Shown: positions 53,889 to 63,611 of the stretch, one piece after another
Position numbering within the stretch: position 1 is the first letter of the stretch
Layout of the letters: each line of letters opens with the position of its first letter
From: Luteococcus japonicus
Lineage (GTDB): Bacteria > Actinomycetota > Actinomycetes > Propionibacteriales > Propionibacteriaceae
Reading direction: 5' to 3'
Assembly (NCBI RefSeq): GCF_003752415.1
Contig: NZ_RKHG01000001.1
Span: 620,001 to 684,000, forward strand
Length of the DNA stretch: 64,000 bases
Translations under genes and position numbers: made by a program
Notes under the pieces: generated by a model
Told to the model about the DNA's origin: nothing
Database searches by the model: none
The model's input: the letters and a program-made list of their open reading frames with translations, nothing else

Positions 53889-55883
53889 CTATTGCAGGGC
53901 TGCCGGGTCGACCCGGACCCTCACACTGCCCTCGGCCTTGCGGGCCGAACGGACACCGCTGGCCGCCTTGACGGCACGTGTCAGGTCCTTGCCCTGGGCC
54001 AAGGGGGCGCGCAGGGTGAGCCGACTCACCTCACTGTCTCCCACCATCCCGGCGGGCACTGGGCCCAGCACGTCGACGACCTCCGGAAGCTCTGCCACGG
54101 CCAGCATCTCGTCCAGCGCTGCGGGAATGCCCTCCAGGGTGATGAACTTCACCGCCGGGGGGAAGCGCGCCTCGAGCCGGTCAGCCAGTTCCCGCGACGC
54201 GAAGCCCGCGGGATCCACCCTGACCAGGGCCTGGATGGTGCGCTCCTCACTGGGGCCGACGACGGCAACACTCCCCCCGTCACCTCCCGGGCGGACCAGG
54301 CCCAGCACGTTGAGCCAACGTCGCAGGGCCTCCTCGGCGACCCGGAGGTCGGGCCGGGACAACTGCATGGCCGCGTCCAGCAGCACCGCCGCCGCGTAGC
54401 CACCGTCGGCCACGGGCTCCGCGCCGGGGGTGGCGATCACCAGTGCCGGCTGGTCACCCACGGTCTCGCGCACGTGGTCACCCGAGGAGTCGACCACCGT
54501 CGTCCCGGGGAAGGCCCGCCCGAGCTCCTCGGTGGTTCGCACGGATCCGACAACGGGAGCCCGCAGCCTGGTGTCGCCACAAATCTGGCAGCGCCAGCCG
54601 GTCACCAAGCGGGCACACCAGGCGCACGAGAGCTGGCGCTCTCCGTCGCGACGCCGGCCGTGCACTGGCCCGTGGCAGTCCGGGCAGCGCACCGCGGTGC
54701 GGCAGGTCTGGCAGCTGAGCGCCACCAGGTAGCCGGAACGGGGCACCTGCACCAGGACTGGCCCCTGGGACAGCCCCTTGCGGATGGTCTCGAAGACCAG
54801 GTTGGGCAATCTGACGCTGGTGGCCAGCGGATCGCGCTCCATCGCCTTGTCCGAGTCCCCGGCAACCCTGACTGCCGGCGCCTCCCGACGCGCCTGGGAC
54901 CCCGGCAGCGCCAGCGGTGCGAGCCAGCCCCGCTCGATCCACTGCTGCACCTCACAGCTGCGGCCCCGCGATGCGAGGAGCAGGGCAGACCGGGCCTGGG
55001 TGGCCCGGATGGCGGCGACATCTCGCGCGTGGAAGTAGGGAGCGCGGGATTCGGAGTACAGGTCATCACCGTCGTCCCACAGCGCCAGCAGGCCCAGGTC
55101 CTTCACGGGCGCGAAGACAGCCGCCCGGGTGCCCACCACGACGCGGGCCTCGCCCCGGCTGATCGCCAGGTAGTTGCGATAGCGGGCCGCCGGGCCGAGG
55201 TCCGCGTGCAGCACTGCGACCGCCCCCGCCCCCAGCGCCGTGGACAGTGCCTCGTGCAAGGCCTCCAGATCCTTGACGTCGGGCACCAGGAGCAGCACCC
55301 CTCGCCCCGAGCGCAGCGTCGCCACGGCGGCCTGGACCAGCCCCTGCCACGGTGAATGCGCGATGGTCGGCGCCACCTGCCAGTGCGCCCGCAGGCTTCG
55401 GCCGTCGGCCAGGGAATCCAGGAAGTCCTGCCCGTGGGGATACCCGGCCAGCGGCCCCGACACGGGCTCCTCAAGCTCCGGTGCCGGCCACGGCTTGCGT
55501 GCTGCCTTCTCCGTGGCGGCGTGGCGCGGGGGAACGGCCAACCGCATCAGGTCACTGAAGGTGCCGGCATAGTGGTCGGCGACGGTGCGCAGAAGCGCCA
55601 CCTGTTCCGGGTGGAGGACGGGTTCGGGGCTGATCACCTTCTCCAGACAGGCCAGCTTCACCCCGGCGTCGCTGGTGGCCAGCCGTTCGACGACGAATCC
55701 GTCACGCAGCTTCCCCGCGAAGCGAACCCGCACGCGCGAACCCGGCACCGCCAGCTCGTCGTCGGCCTCACGCACCTCGTAGTCGAAGAGGCGGTCGAGG
55801 TGCGGCAGCGGCAGGTCGAGTGCGCAGCGGGCCACGGGTAGGTCGATCACCCTCCCGATGGTAGGCGGTGGGTCCGACAGCAT
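53889..55883 (-). CDS. priA: PriA-like primosomal protein, actinobacterial helicase-dead type
   Basis: The 664-aa protein has the PriA N-terminal DNA-binding domain (LDLPLPHLDRLFDYEV) and eight Cys in the zinc region (CQTCRTAVRCPDC and CAWCARLVTGWRCQICG). The place of Walker A reads LRSGRGVLLLVPD without GKT, and the DEAH box is WDDGDD. Actinobacterial PriA proteins commonly lack these motifs and are thought not to unwind DNA. A GTG start at 55850 directly after GGGAGG is possible instead of ATG 55883. Confidence 0.88.
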   Translation of the reverse strand: MLSDPPPTIGRVIDLPVARCALDLPLPHLDRLFDYEVREADDELAVPGSRVRVRFAGKLRDGFVVERLATSDAGVKLACLEKVISPEPVLHPEQVALLRTVADHYAGTFSDLMRLAVPPRHAATEKAARKPWPAPELEEPVSGPLAGYPHGQDFLDSLADGRSLRAHWQVAPTIAHSPWQGLVQAAVATLRSGRGVLLLVPDVKDLEALHEALSTALGAGAVAVLHADLGPAARYRNYLAISRGEARVVVGTRAAVFAPVKDLGLLALWDDGDDLYSESRAPYFHARDVAAIRATQARSALLLASRGRSCEVQQWIERGWLAPLALPGSQARREAPAVRVAGDSDKAMERDPLATSVRLPNLVFETIRKGLSQGPVLVQVPRSGYLVALSCQTCRTAVRCPDCHGPVHGRRRDGERQLSCAWCARLVTGWRCQICGDTRLRAPVVGSVRTTEELGRAFPGTTVVDSSGDHVRETVGDQPALVIATPGAEPVADGGYAAAVLLDAAMQLSRPDLRVAEEALRRWLNVLGLVRPGGDGGSVAVVGPSEERTIQALVRVDPAGFASRELADRLEARFPPAVKFITLEGIPAALDEMLAVAELPEVVDVLGPVPAGMVGDSEVSRLTLRAPLAQGKDLTRAVKAASGVRSARKAEGSVRVRVDPAALQ

Positions 55884-55920
55884 TGGTCGTGCTGGCGTGC
55901 GCGCGCACTATGGTGTCGCT

Positions 55921-57174
55921 GTGCAACCCGAGTCAGCCGCCCACCAGACCGCTACCCGACGACTGCTGGCCTACGTCGGAGCCTCCCTCATCGCGGGCGG
56001 CGCGACGGTCACCGACGCCGAGTTGGAGGTGCGCCGGTTGGGTGCCCATCTGGGTCATCCGCAGGTGCAGGTGATGGGCAACCCGACGGGCCTCACCGTG
56101 GCACTGGGTTCCGGGGAGCCCGCCACACTGGAGCGGATCGAGGGTGGTCTCAGGCTGGACCAGTCCCTGCACGTCGGAAGAGTCCGACGGGACCTGCTGG
56201 CCGGAAGGCTGGGCGTTGAGGAGGGCGTGGAGGCGTTGCGGCAGGCGCGTGAGCTGCCGCACCTGTACGGGACGCCCGGCTTCGTCGGCGGGCTGTTCGT
56301 GGTCAGCATGGGGATCTGCATGATCATGCAGCCGGCCTGGGCCAATGTGCTGCTGGCCGGTGCCTGTTCGCTCGCGGTCAGCTGGTTGATGCTCGCGTCG
56401 GCCCGGCATGCGTTGTTGGCGTCGCTGCTGCCCACCGTCGCGGCCTTCGTGGTGTCCCTGGCCATCCTGGGCACGTGGCAGGCGGGGCTGGTGGACGGTC
56501 CGCTGCGTACCATGGTGTGCCCCATTGCCGTGCTGCTTCCGGGTTCCCTGCTCAGCACCGGCATCGCCGAGCTGGCGACGGGTGCCGTGGTCTCCGGGAC
56601 CGCTCGCTTCTCCCACGGGATCGTGCAGCTGTTGCTGTTCGCGCTGGGGGTGGTGGGTGCCGGGGTGCTGCTGGGGATTCCCCCCGAGGCCTTCACCAAT
56701 GTGCGCCTGGACCAGATGGGGCTGTGGAGCCTGCCGGTGGGGCTGGCCCTGATCACGTTGGGGATCACCCTTTCCGAATCCGTCCCGTGGCGGATGGTGG
56801 GCTGGATCAGCCTGGTTCTGACTGCCACCTTCACCACGCAGATGTTGGGCCAGCTGCACGGGGAGTCGTTGCCGGTGGCCGCCTTCGGGGGCGCCGTCGT
56901 GGCGAGCTTCCTGTCGACGGCCATCGAGGCGACGCGCACCAATGTCCCGCGCCTGATCACCTTCCTGCCGAGCTTCTGGCTCCTGGTACCCGGCACGCTG
57001 GGGTTGATGGGGATCACCACCTTCGGCCTGGGCACGGGGCAGGTGGAGGCCGTCGTCGGGGTGATCACCCTGATCACCGCGATCGCGCTGGGACTGCTGG
57101 TGGGGTCTGCCCTGGCCCTGCCGTTGAAGCGGATCGCCCGACGCATCCACGTCCTGCAGAAGTTGCGACGCTGA
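55921..57174 (+). CDS. ThrE-like threonine/serine exporter
   Basis: The 417-aa protein fuses the two ThrE domains: an N-terminal cytosolic part (RRLLAYVGASLIAGGATVTD ... QVQVMGNPTGLTVAL) and about ten TM helices ending GSALALPLKRIARR. LLPGSLLSTGIAELATGAVVSG and FWLLVPGTLGLMGITT are the family signature helices. The start is GTG 55921 (VQPESAAHQT). It is divergent from priA; export of threonine or serine is expected from the family. Confidence 0.87.
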   Translation: MQPESAAHQTATRRLLAYVGASLIAGGATVTDAELEVRRLGAHLGHPQVQVMGNPTGLTVALGSGEPATLERIEGGLRLDQSLHVGRVRRDLLAGRLGVEEGVEALRQARELPHLYGTPGFVGGLFVVSMGICMIMQPAWANVLLAGACSLAVSWLMLASARHALLASLLPTVAAFVVSLAILGTWQAGLVDGPLRTMVCPIAVLLPGSLLSTGIAELATGAVVSGTARFSHGIVQLLLFALGVVGAGVLLGIPPEAFTNVRLDQMGLWSLPVGLALITLGITLSESVPWRMVGWISLVLTATFTTQMLGQLHGESLPVAAFGGAVVASFLSTAIEATRTNVPRLITFLPSFWLLVPGTLGLMGITTFGLGTGQVEAVVGVITLITAIALGLLVGSALALPLKRIARRIHVLQKLRR

Positions 57175-57181
57175 GAAGGGG

Positions 57182-57871
57182 TCAGCGCGCCAGCTTTCCC
57201 TGGTCCCCCACCATCACGGAGCCCGGCGTGACCACCGTCGCGTAGACGCCCAGACAGCCCTCGCGCTCTCCGCCCAGGGCCTTCAACCAGCTGGCGTCGC
57301 CGACAGCCCCGTCCTGGGCGAGGTCGGTGGTTCGGCAGCGCGGAATCCTCTCGCCCAGGTGCAGCCGGGTCAGCGGATAGATGAGTTCACGTCCGATCAA
57401 GCATTCTTCGACGAAGGGTTTGCTGGTCTCGATCACCAGATTGACGCGCAAGCGACGTGGATCGGCGTCGACTCCCCACCGTTCGGCGCACCAGACCAGG
57501 GTCGCCGTGCCGATCAGCGAGACCTGCCCACCGGCCTGGTGCGGGACATCCGCCTCGGGCAGCACCTGTACCGGCGTCCCCATCCGCTCGGACAGGTGGG
57601 AATCGAGCAGCTCGCTACCTGCCAACCACCTCTGGCCATCCCCGCTCACCTCGACACTGAAACCCTCGGTACGGGCCTGGAAGTCGACGACCTCGTCGCG
57701 TCGACGAAAGCGACGGGTGACCTTGCCCGAGGCCAGGAAACCCTCGGCATCGCGCACCGCGAACCAACGGTCGCCAGCCATGCCACGCTCATCCAGCTTG
57801 GCGGCCTTGAGCTGTTCACCGCCCATGGACCTCACCGGATGGCGACTGATGCTCTCGACACGAAAGGCCAT
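57182..57871 (-). CDS. MOSC-domain protein
   Basis: This 229-aa protein has an MOSC N-terminal beta-barrel (ESISRHPVRSMGGEQLKAAK) and the core MOSC domain (RRLRVNLVIETSKPFVEECL, RCRTTDLAQDG). The Cys of the PRC block is in ERIPRCRTTD, as in molybdenum cofactor sulfurase C-terminal domains and YcbX-like enzymes. It may bind molybdenum cofactor and reduce N-hydroxylated substrates; the partner is unknown. It converges on the exporter gene with an 8-bp gap. Confidence 0.87.
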   Translation of the reverse strand: MAFRVESISRHPVRSMGGEQLKAAKLDERGMAGDRWFAVRDAEGFLASGKVTRRFRRRDEVVDFQARTEGFSVEVSGDGQRWLAGSELLDSHLSERMGTPVQVLPEADVPHQAGGQVSLIGTATLVWCAERWGVDADPRRLRVNLVIETSKPFVEECLIGRELIYPLTRLHLGERIPRCRTTDLAQDGAVGDASWLKALGGEREGCLGVYATVVTPGSVMVGDQGKLAR

Positions 57872-57912
57872 GGGGCCGATCGTAGTGGCCCCGCCTCACA
57901 CGGTCGAAGGCC

Positions 57913-57962
57913 CCTCGACACGCCCGGGGACCGGGGTGAACTGGACCCCTCGACAGGCCCGG
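57913..57962. repeat. Two degenerate copies of the intergenic CTCGACAGGC repeat
   Basis: CCTCGACACGCCCGG at 57913-57927 and CCTCGACAGGCCCGG at 57948-57962 are direct copies of the core found at 38888 and 39489. They lie between metK and the MOSC gene. Confidence 0.6.
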
Positions 57963-58031
57963 AAACCATGCCCCTGTCGACGCGACCCTGCGCCGGGGCT
58001 TGCACGCCGCGCCATCCGGGGCACGTGGCAA

Positions 58032-58060
58032 GAGGGCCCCACACCAGGTGCGGGGCCCTC
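58032..58060 (-). terminator. metK terminator hairpin
   Basis: GAGGGCCCC-ACACC pairs with GGTGCGGGGCCCTC, a 14-bp stem with one mismatch and a very short loop. It lies 14 bp after the metK stop on the minus strand. Confidence 0.65.
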
Positions 58061-58073
58061 CGGATGGCACGGG

Positions 58074-59261
58074 TCAGCGGATCGCATCCTTCAGGGCGTC
58101 GACGCGGTCCAGCTTCTCCCAGCTCATGCCGGGCAGCTGCCGGCCGAAGTGGCCGTAGGCGGTGAAGGCCGAGTACTTCACGTTCAACAGGTCCAGGTCA
58201 CGCACGATCGCGGCGGGGCGCAGGTCGAAGACGTCCAGCACGGCGTCTCGGATCTGGTCCTCGGAGACCTTGCCGGTGCCGAAGGTGTCGACGTAGAAGC
58301 CAACCGGCTGCGCCTTGCCGATGGCGTAGGCAATCTGCACCTCGCACTTGTCGGCAAGCTCGGCGGCGACCACGTTCTTGGCGACCCACCGCATGGCGTA
58401 GGCGGCGGAACGGTCCACCTTCGACGGATCCTTCCCGCTGAAGGCACCACCACCATGACGGGCCATGCCGCCGTAGGTGTCGACGATGATCTTGCGGCCG
58501 GTCACACCCGCATCGCCCATCGGGCCACCGATGACGAACTTGCCGGTGGGGTTCACGAAGGTCTTCATCCCGTCGGTGCGCAGGTCATAGCTGGCCAGCA
58601 CCGGAGTGATGACGTGCTGGACCAGGTCCGGCGTGATGGTCTTCTCGATGCTGATGCCCTCGGCGTGCTGGGTGGAGACCACGACGGTGTCCACGCCGAC
58701 GGGACGCCCGGCATCGTCGTAGTCGATGGTGACCTGGGTCTTGCCGTCGGGACGCAGGTAGTCCAGGATCCCGTCCTTGCGCACCGTCGTCAGTCGCTCG
58801 GACAGGCGGTGGGCCAGGTCGATCGGCAGCGGCATGAAGCTCGGGGTCTCGCTGCACGCATAGCCGAACATCAAGCCCTGGTCGCCGGCGCCCTGGAGGT
58901 CCAACGCGTCGCCGGAGCCCTCGCGGTTCTCGTAGGCCTTGTCGACGCCCTGGGCGATGTCGGGCGACTGCGAACCGATGGCGACGCTGACACCACAGGA
59001 GCGGCCGTCGAAGCCCTTGTCGGACGAGTCGTAGCCGATGTCCAGCACGGTCTGGCGGGCCAGGCCGCTGATGTCGGCATAGGCCTCGGTGGTCACCTCT
59101 CCGGCAACCACCACCAGGCCGGTGGTGACGAGGGTCTCGACCGCGACGCGGGAGCCCCTGTCCTGTTCCAGCATCGCGTCGAGGACGGCATCGCTGATGG
59201 CGTCTGCGACCTTGTCGGGGTGTCCTTCGGTGACGGACTCCGAGGTGAAGAGCCTGCTCAT
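58074..59261 (-). CDS. metK: S-adenosylmethionine synthetase
   Basis: The 395-aa enzyme makes SAM from methionine and ATP. It has [59 protein letters not shown] split over its nucleotide and metal sites, and a GHFGR C-terminus. ATG 59261 has GGAGA eight bases upstream. A hairpin CCGGGC-TTGTC-GCCCGG stands in the leader just ahead of the ribosome site; I do not see a full SAM riboswitch. In the core gene order coaBC lies upstream of metK, but here two insertion sequences separate them. Confidence 0.96.
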   Translation of the reverse strand: MSRLFTSESVTEGHPDKVADAISDAVLDAMLEQDRGSRVAVETLVTTGLVVVAGEVTTEAYADISGLARQTVLDIGYDSSDKGFDGRSCGVSVAIGSQSPDIAQGVDKAYENREGSGDALDLQGAGDQGLMFGYACSETPSFMPLPIDLAHRLSERLTTVRKDGILDYLRPDGKTQVTIDYDDAGRPVGVDTVVVSTQHAEGISIEKTITPDLVQHVITPVLASYDLRTDGMKTFVNPTGKFVIGGPMGDAGVTGRKIIVDTYGGMARHGGGAFSGKDPSKVDRSAAYAMRWVAKNVVAAELADKCEVQIAYAIGKAQPVGFYVDTFGTGKVSEDQIRDAVLDVFDLRPAAIVRDLDLLNVKYSAFTAYGHFGRQLPGMSWEKLDRVDALKDAIR

Positions 59262-59497
59262 GGGAAAATCTCCATTCCGTCCGGGCGACAAGCCCGGCCC
59301 TGTTGCGTGTTGGTGCGCCGGGCCACATGCCCAGCCACGGCCCTGACGTGCGGGGCAGGGCCCAGTCTAGACGGTATGGGTGACCCCGATTCAGGGGTGA
59401 GAGCTCTGGCAGGCCGGGGCCTCGCCGCGCAACGATTCGTGGGTTGCCGGACAGGGTGGGCCTGTCTGGCCTTTCCGACATACGTGGGAGGCCCCGG
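59262..59497. other. metK leader and left end of the IS110-type element
   Basis: This 236-bp gap holds the metK leader with its hairpin near 59280-59297. The IS110-type element must begin somewhere in its right part. No ORF is supported and the boundary cannot be fixed because IS110 elements lack clear inverted repeats. Confidence 0.45.
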
Positions 59498-60580
59498 TTG
59501 TTTACCGAGCGTACGAGTGTTGGTCTGGATGTGCATGCCCGCTCCGTGGTGGCGCATGCGATGGACGTCCAGACCGGCGAGATCTTCAAAGCCCGACTCT
59601 GCCCCGACCCTGTGGAAGTGACGGCCTGGATCAAGGCCCTGCCCGGCCCGGCCGCGGCGATCTATGAGGCTGGCCCGACCGGTTACGGTCTGGCCCGGAC
59701 CCTGCTGGGCAATGACATCCGAACGGTGGTCGCCGCGCCGTCCAAGCTCCAGAGGCCAGCCGGATCGAGGGTGAAGACTGATGCGATCGACGCTGAACAC
59801 CTCTCGATGCTGCTCCGGCTGGACGCGTTCACTGCGGTCGCGGTTCCTGATGAGCTGACCGAGGCTGCTCGTGACCTGGTGAGGACCCGCGAGGACTGCC
59901 GTAGTGACTTGATGCGTGCCAGGCATCGGTTGTCGAAGCTGCTGCTGCGTCACGGGATCGTCTATTCGGGCGGGCAGACCTGGAGCAACGCGCATGACGC
60001 CTGGCTCAAACGCCAGCACTTCGACTCGCCCTTGGTCCAGGCCGCCTTCGATGAGGCCTACGACAGTGTTGTCACGATCACGGCGCGCCGTGATCGTCTC
60101 GACGAGCGCATCACCGCCATGGCTGCCGACAGTCCTTGGACCAACACCATCCACCGGCTCGGCTGTCTGCGGGGGATCTCGACGCTGACAGGGTTCGGTC
60201 TGGCGGTCGAGATCGGCGACTGGACCCGGTTCACCGGGAACTCCATCGGATCTTTCGTCGGCCTCGTCCCGTCCGAGAACTCATCCGGCCAGTCACGCTC
60301 ACTCGGTCCGATCACGAAGACCGGCAACGGTCATGCCCGGCGGCTGCTGGTCGAGGCCGCTTGGCACCACCAGCACCGCTACGTTCCCGGCAAGACGATC
60401 CGTGACCGTTGGGATCTTGCGTCCCCGGCTGCCCGGGCCCGCGGTGACCTGGGCAACCGGCGGTTGAACCATCGCTGGAACCAGTTCAAAGCCCGCAAGA
60501 AGGCCAACAACATCGCCAACGCCGCGATCGCCCGCGAACTCGCCGGGTGGTGCTGGTCCCTCGCCGTCCTCGACGACTGA
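59498..60580 (+). CDS. IS110-family transposase (IS1111-like layout)
   Basis: This 360-aa transposase has the DEDD RuvC-like N-terminus (TSVGLDVHARSVVAHAMDVQ, IYEAGPTGYGLARTL, KTDAIDAEHLSMLL) and the C-terminal Tnp_20 domain (LGCLRGISTLTGFGLAVEIG, NSIGSFVGLVPSENSSGQS with the nucleophile Ser region). The TTG at 59498 has GGGAGG six bases upstream; ATG 59444 is the alternative. The long non-coding stretch lies downstream of the gene. The element appears complete in its coding part. Confidence 0.93.
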   Translation: MFTERTSVGLDVHARSVVAHAMDVQTGEIFKARLCPDPVEVTAWIKALPGPAAAIYEAGPTGYGLARTLLGNDIRTVVAAPSKLQRPAGSRVKTDAIDAEHLSMLLRLDAFTAVAVPDELTEAARDLVRTREDCRSDLMRARHRLSKLLLRHGIVYSGGQTWSNAHDAWLKRQHFDSPLVQAAFDEAYDSVVTITARRDRLDERITAMAADSPWTNTIHRLGCLRGISTLTGFGLAVEIGDWTRFTGNSIGSFVGLVPSENSSGQSRSLGPITKTGNGHARRLLVEAAWHHQHRYVPGKTIRDRWDLASPAARARGDLGNRRLNHRWNQFKARKKANNIANAAIARELAGWCWSLAVLDD

Positions 60581-60896
60581 CGTCGAGGCCCACAAACTTG
60601 ACCTGAAGACCGGCCGGTCATGGGGTGACGCAGCGACCGGAACGACCCGCGAAACACCTATGAGCAGCCGCCCTGACCGGCGGCGACGCTCGATCCTAGA
60701 CACGCGTGACGTTCCGAGCCGAAAGCACCGTCCTGCGGTAACCAACCCGCGAATATCAGACTGACATCGCCGTCGTATAGACACGCGAAACCCCTGACCA
60801 CATCCACTTCAGGTCAACACAGGAGAGGCGCCGCCAGGCATCCAGCCCGGCGGCGCCTCGTCCTGCCCTCTTGACAAAACCCACACCCATATCAGG
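60581..60896 (+). other. Non-coding right end of the IS110-type element, possible bridge RNA region, plus a terminator-like hairpin
   Basis: No ORF is supported in these 316 bp. A palindrome GACCGGCCGGTC lies at 60608-60619 and a hairpin GCCGCC-CTGACC-GGCGGC at 60667-60684. In IS1111-group IS110 elements the guide RNA (bridge RNA) is encoded downstream of the transposase, so this stretch is the candidate. A separate 11-bp stem GAGGCGCCGCC (60825-60835 with 60849-60859) looks like a terminator, perhaps the original one of coaBC before the IS481 insertion. Confidence 0.45.
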
Positions 60897-61988
60897 TGTT
60901 GGTGGCAGACAGGTTCATGACACTCGGGTGATGGGAGCTTTCCCGCCGAGGGCGCTGTGGCCTCGTTCAGTGTTGTAGAACGTGAGCCAGTCGGCAAGGG
61001 CGTCGCGGCGTGCTTGGTTGCTGGTGAAGGGCTGTCGGTAGGCCCATTCGGTTGCCAGGGTCCGGTTGAGGCGCTCGACCTTGCCGTTTTGCCAGGGGCA
61101 GTGGGGCTTGATGAACTTCTGTTTCGCGTCGAGGGCTTCGACCGCGGCGATGAAGTCGCTGCTGTTGCGGTAGGCGAAGGCATTGTCGGTGATCACCCGC
61201 TCGATACGGGTGATGCCGTGGTCTGCGAAGAAGGCCGCGGCGCGGGTGAGGAAACCAGCGCAGGTGGGTCCCTTCTCGTCGTCGTGGATCTCGATGTAGG
61301 CCAGCCGGGTGTGGTCGTCGACCGCTGCGTGGACGTAGTCGTAGCCGATCTTTGCCCGCTTGTTCCTCTCGGCGCTGGTCGCGGCCCGTCCGCGGCTTCG
61401 CCAGCCTCCACCGTCGGGGATCTTGCCGATCTTCTTGACATCGAGGTGGATCAACTCACCGGGGTGTTCGCGTTCGTAGCGGCGGGTGGTGGCCTGGCTG
61501 CCGCGGATCACTGCTCCGGTGATCGGATCGAGGTGGGCCAACGGGGGCATGTGATGACGCTTCCAGATCGCCGAGACGGTGCGCGCGGGAACACCGGTCG
61601 CGGCGCTGGTGTGGGTTGGGCCCTGCCGGTGCAGCGCGCGGTGCGCCAGGACCCGGACCTCGACCTGGTGGTTGGTGCGCCGGGGCATGGTTCGGGGTCG
61701 GCTGGAGCGGTCATGCAGACCTGGTTCGCCGTGCTGGTCGTAGCGCTTGAGCCAGTGGTGTGCGCACTGGCGTGAGATTCCCATCGCCTTGGCGGCGTGG
61801 GCGACCTTCCAGCCTTGCTCGTGGACGCGCTGGACCAGCAGACGCCGACCGTTGACGTTCAGACGGGCTTTGGAGTGGGCCATGAGGACCTCCGTTGTTC
61901 ATCTGTGACCTTCGACAAGCCACAACCCAACGGGGGTCCTCCCTTCACGTCAACCCGCAAACTGTCATGAACGTCCCTGCCACCAACA
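60897..61988 (-). mobile_element. IS481-family insertion sequence, 1092 bp
   Basis: Inverted repeats of about 26 bp start TGTTGGTGGCAG at both ends (60897-60922 and the complement of 61963-61988) with TTCATGACA at their inner edges. It carries one transposase. It sits two bases from the coaBC stop codon. I cannot see a convincing target duplication. Confidence 0.88.
60915..61883 (-). CDS. IS481-family transposase
   Basis: This 322-aa transposase has an N-terminal HTH (WKVAHAAKAMGISRQCAHHW) and a DDE core: LIHLDVKKIGKIPDGGG, VITDNAFAYRNS and NGKVERLNRTLATEWAY. It ends RGHSALGGKAPITRVS, the usual IS481 C-terminus. It looks intact. Confidence 0.94.
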   Translation of the reverse strand: MAHSKARLNVNGRRLLVQRVHEQGWKVAHAAKAMGISRQCAHHWLKRYDQHGEPGLHDRSSRPRTMPRRTNHQVEVRVLAHRALHRQGPTHTSAATGVPARTVSAIWKRHHMPPLAHLDPITGAVIRGSQATTRRYEREHPGELIHLDVKKIGKIPDGGGWRSRGRAATSAERNKRAKIGYDYVHAAVDDHTRLAYIEIHDDEKGPTCAGFLTRAAAFFADHGITRIERVITDNAFAYRNSSDFIAAVEALDAKQKFIKPHCPWQNGKVERLNRTLATEWAYRQPFTSNQARRDALADWLTFYNTERGHSALGGKAPITRVS

Positions 61989-61989
61989 T

Positions 61990-63252
61990 CTAGACGGCCT
62001 CGATCAAGCGTCCGCTGAGCGCGTCGACGATCGCCCTGGCGGCCCCGGACTTGCTGCCGGAGACCTCCGCGACGGCACCTTGGGCGTCGATCACCGTGAT
62101 GTGGGTGCTCGACTGGCCGAAGACCTTGCCCCCGGACACGTCATTGAGCACCAGCAGGTCGCAGCCCTTGCGGGCCAGTTTCGCGGTGCCGATCCGCACC
62201 AGCTCGTCGCGGTCCGGGGCGGTCTCGGCGGCAAATCCGACGACAACCTGACCTGCCCGGGAGGGATCGGCAGCGCGGTCCCGGCACAGGGTGGCCAGCA
62301 CGTCGGTGGTCTGCAGCAGGTGCAGCGTCAGGCCTCCGTCGCCGTCCTTCTTGATCTTGGAATCGGCCTGCTGCTCGGGAGTGAAGTCCGCCGGCGCGGC
62401 GGCCATCACGATGCCATTGGCCCGCGGGGCCAGCTCCGCCATCACCCGGGCCAGGTCACCGGTGGAGACGACGCGACGCACCTCGACCCCGCTGGGAGGA
62501 GTGGCCTGCATGTTGGCCGCCACCAGCGTGACCCTGGCCCCGCGCAGGGCCGCTTCACGGGCGATGGCCACACCCATCAGGCCCGAGGAGGAGTTCCCCA
62601 GGAAGCGCACCGGGTCCAGCGCCTCATGGGTGCCACCGGCGGAGACGACCACATGCCGTCCGGCCAGATCCCGTGCCGCCGCCTGCGCCGCGGCATCGCG
62701 TCCGGCGGACAGCAGTTGCAGGGCGATCTCGGCAATCTCGGCGGGCTCCGGAAGACGACCCGGGCCCGAGTCGGCGCCGGTCAGCCGCCCGGAGTCAGGG
62801 TCCTTGACCACGACGCCCCGGCTGCGCAGCGTCGCGACATTGGCGACGGTGGCCGCGTGCTGCCACATCTCGGTGTGCATCGCCGGGAACATCACCACCG
62901 GGCAGTGCGCGGTCAGCAGCACATTGGTCAGCAGGTCATCCGCCCGGCCCGTCGCGGCCCGGGAGAGCAGGTCCGCCGTGGCGGGCACCACCATCACGAG
63001 GTCCGCCTGCTGGCCGAGCCGCACATGTGGCACCTCGGTGATGTCACTCCAGACGTCGGTGGCCACGGCCTTGCCGCTCAACGCCTCCCAAGTGGTCTGG
63101 CCGACGAAGTTCAGCGCATTGGCCGTGGGCACGACGGTGACCTCGCAGCCGGCCTCCCGCAGGCGCCGCAAGACCTCACAGGCCTTGTACGCAGCGATGC
63201 CACCGGCCACGCCGAGGACCACACGGCGGGCGGTGGCATCGGTTTCGGCCAT
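61990..63252 (-). CDS. coaBC: Bifunctional phosphopantothenoylcysteine decarboxylase/phosphopantothenate-cysteine ligase
   Basis: This 420-aa protein serves coenzyme A synthesis. The N-terminal flavoprotein CoaC has LGVAGGIAAYKACEVLRRL, the His in EVPHVRLGQQADL, and VMFPAMHTEMW. The C-terminal CoaB has VVSAGGTHEALDPVRFLGN and SSSGLMGVAIAREAALRGA, then AAAPADFTPE and KIKKDG. The stop codon TAG (61990-61992) is untouched by the neighbouring IS481, but transcription now runs into that element. Confidence 0.95.
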   Translation of the reverse strand: MAETDATARRVVLGVAGGIAAYKACEVLRRLREAGCEVTVVPTANALNFVGQTTWEALSGKAVATDVWSDITEVPHVRLGQQADLVMVVPATADLLSRAATGRADDLLTNVLLTAHCPVVMFPAMHTEMWQHAATVANVATLRSRGVVVKDPDSGRLTGADSGPGRLPEPAEIAEIALQLLSAGRDAAAQAAARDLAGRHVVVSAGGTHEALDPVRFLGNSSSGLMGVAIAREAALRGARVTLVAANMQATPPSGVEVRRVVSTGDLARVMAELAPRANGIVMAAAPADFTPEQQADSKIKKDGDGGLTLHLLQTTDVLATLCRDRAADPSRAGQVVVGFAAETAPDRDELVRIGTAKLARKGCDLLVLNDVSGGKVFGQSSTHITVIDAQGAVAEVSGSKSGAARAIVDALSGRLIEAV

Positions 63253-63266
63253 GCCTGGTCCTGGGA

Positions 63267-63611
63267 TCAGGCCGGGTCGATGTCGCCGAAGGGATCGGCG
63301 ACGAGGCTGAAGTCAGGGTCAGCGGCAGCGGCGACGCGAGCGGCAGCCTCGGCCTCGGGGTCGATCTCGAGGCATTCCAGCACATCGGCCTGGATCTCAC
63401 GCATGGCGATGCTCAGCGGCTTCTCCTGCACACCGGTCTCGACCAGCGGGCCGACGTTCTCCAGCAGGCCCTCGCCCAGCTGCGAGTAGTAGGCATTGAT
63501 CTGACGGGCACGCTTGGCGGCGAACAGCACCAGGCGGTACTTGGAGTCGACCTTGTCGAGCAGCTCGTCGATCGGGGGGTTGGTGACGCCCTCGGGAATG
63601 TTTGTGGTCAA
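63267..63611 (-). CDS. rpoZ: RNA polymerase omega subunit
   Basis: The 114-aa protein contains [20 protein letters not shown] and [11 protein letters not shown], the conserved omega core, and ends acidic. The TTG at 63611 is six bases after GAAGG and yields [13 protein letters not shown], the typical start; the longer frame from 63692 is not family-like. It lies between gmk and coaBC as in most actinobacteria. Confidence 0.93.
   Translation of the reverse strand: MTTNIPEGVTNPPIDELLDKVDSKYRLVLFAAKRARQINAYYSQLGEGLLENVGPLVETGVQEKPLSIAMREIQADVLECLEIDPEAEAAARVAAAADPDFSLVADPFGDIDPA

Noticed and set aside
59262-59390. Possible SAM riboswitch in the metK leader
   Set aside because: Only a simple 6-bp hairpin near the ribosome site is visible; the conserved SAM aptamer parts were not found.
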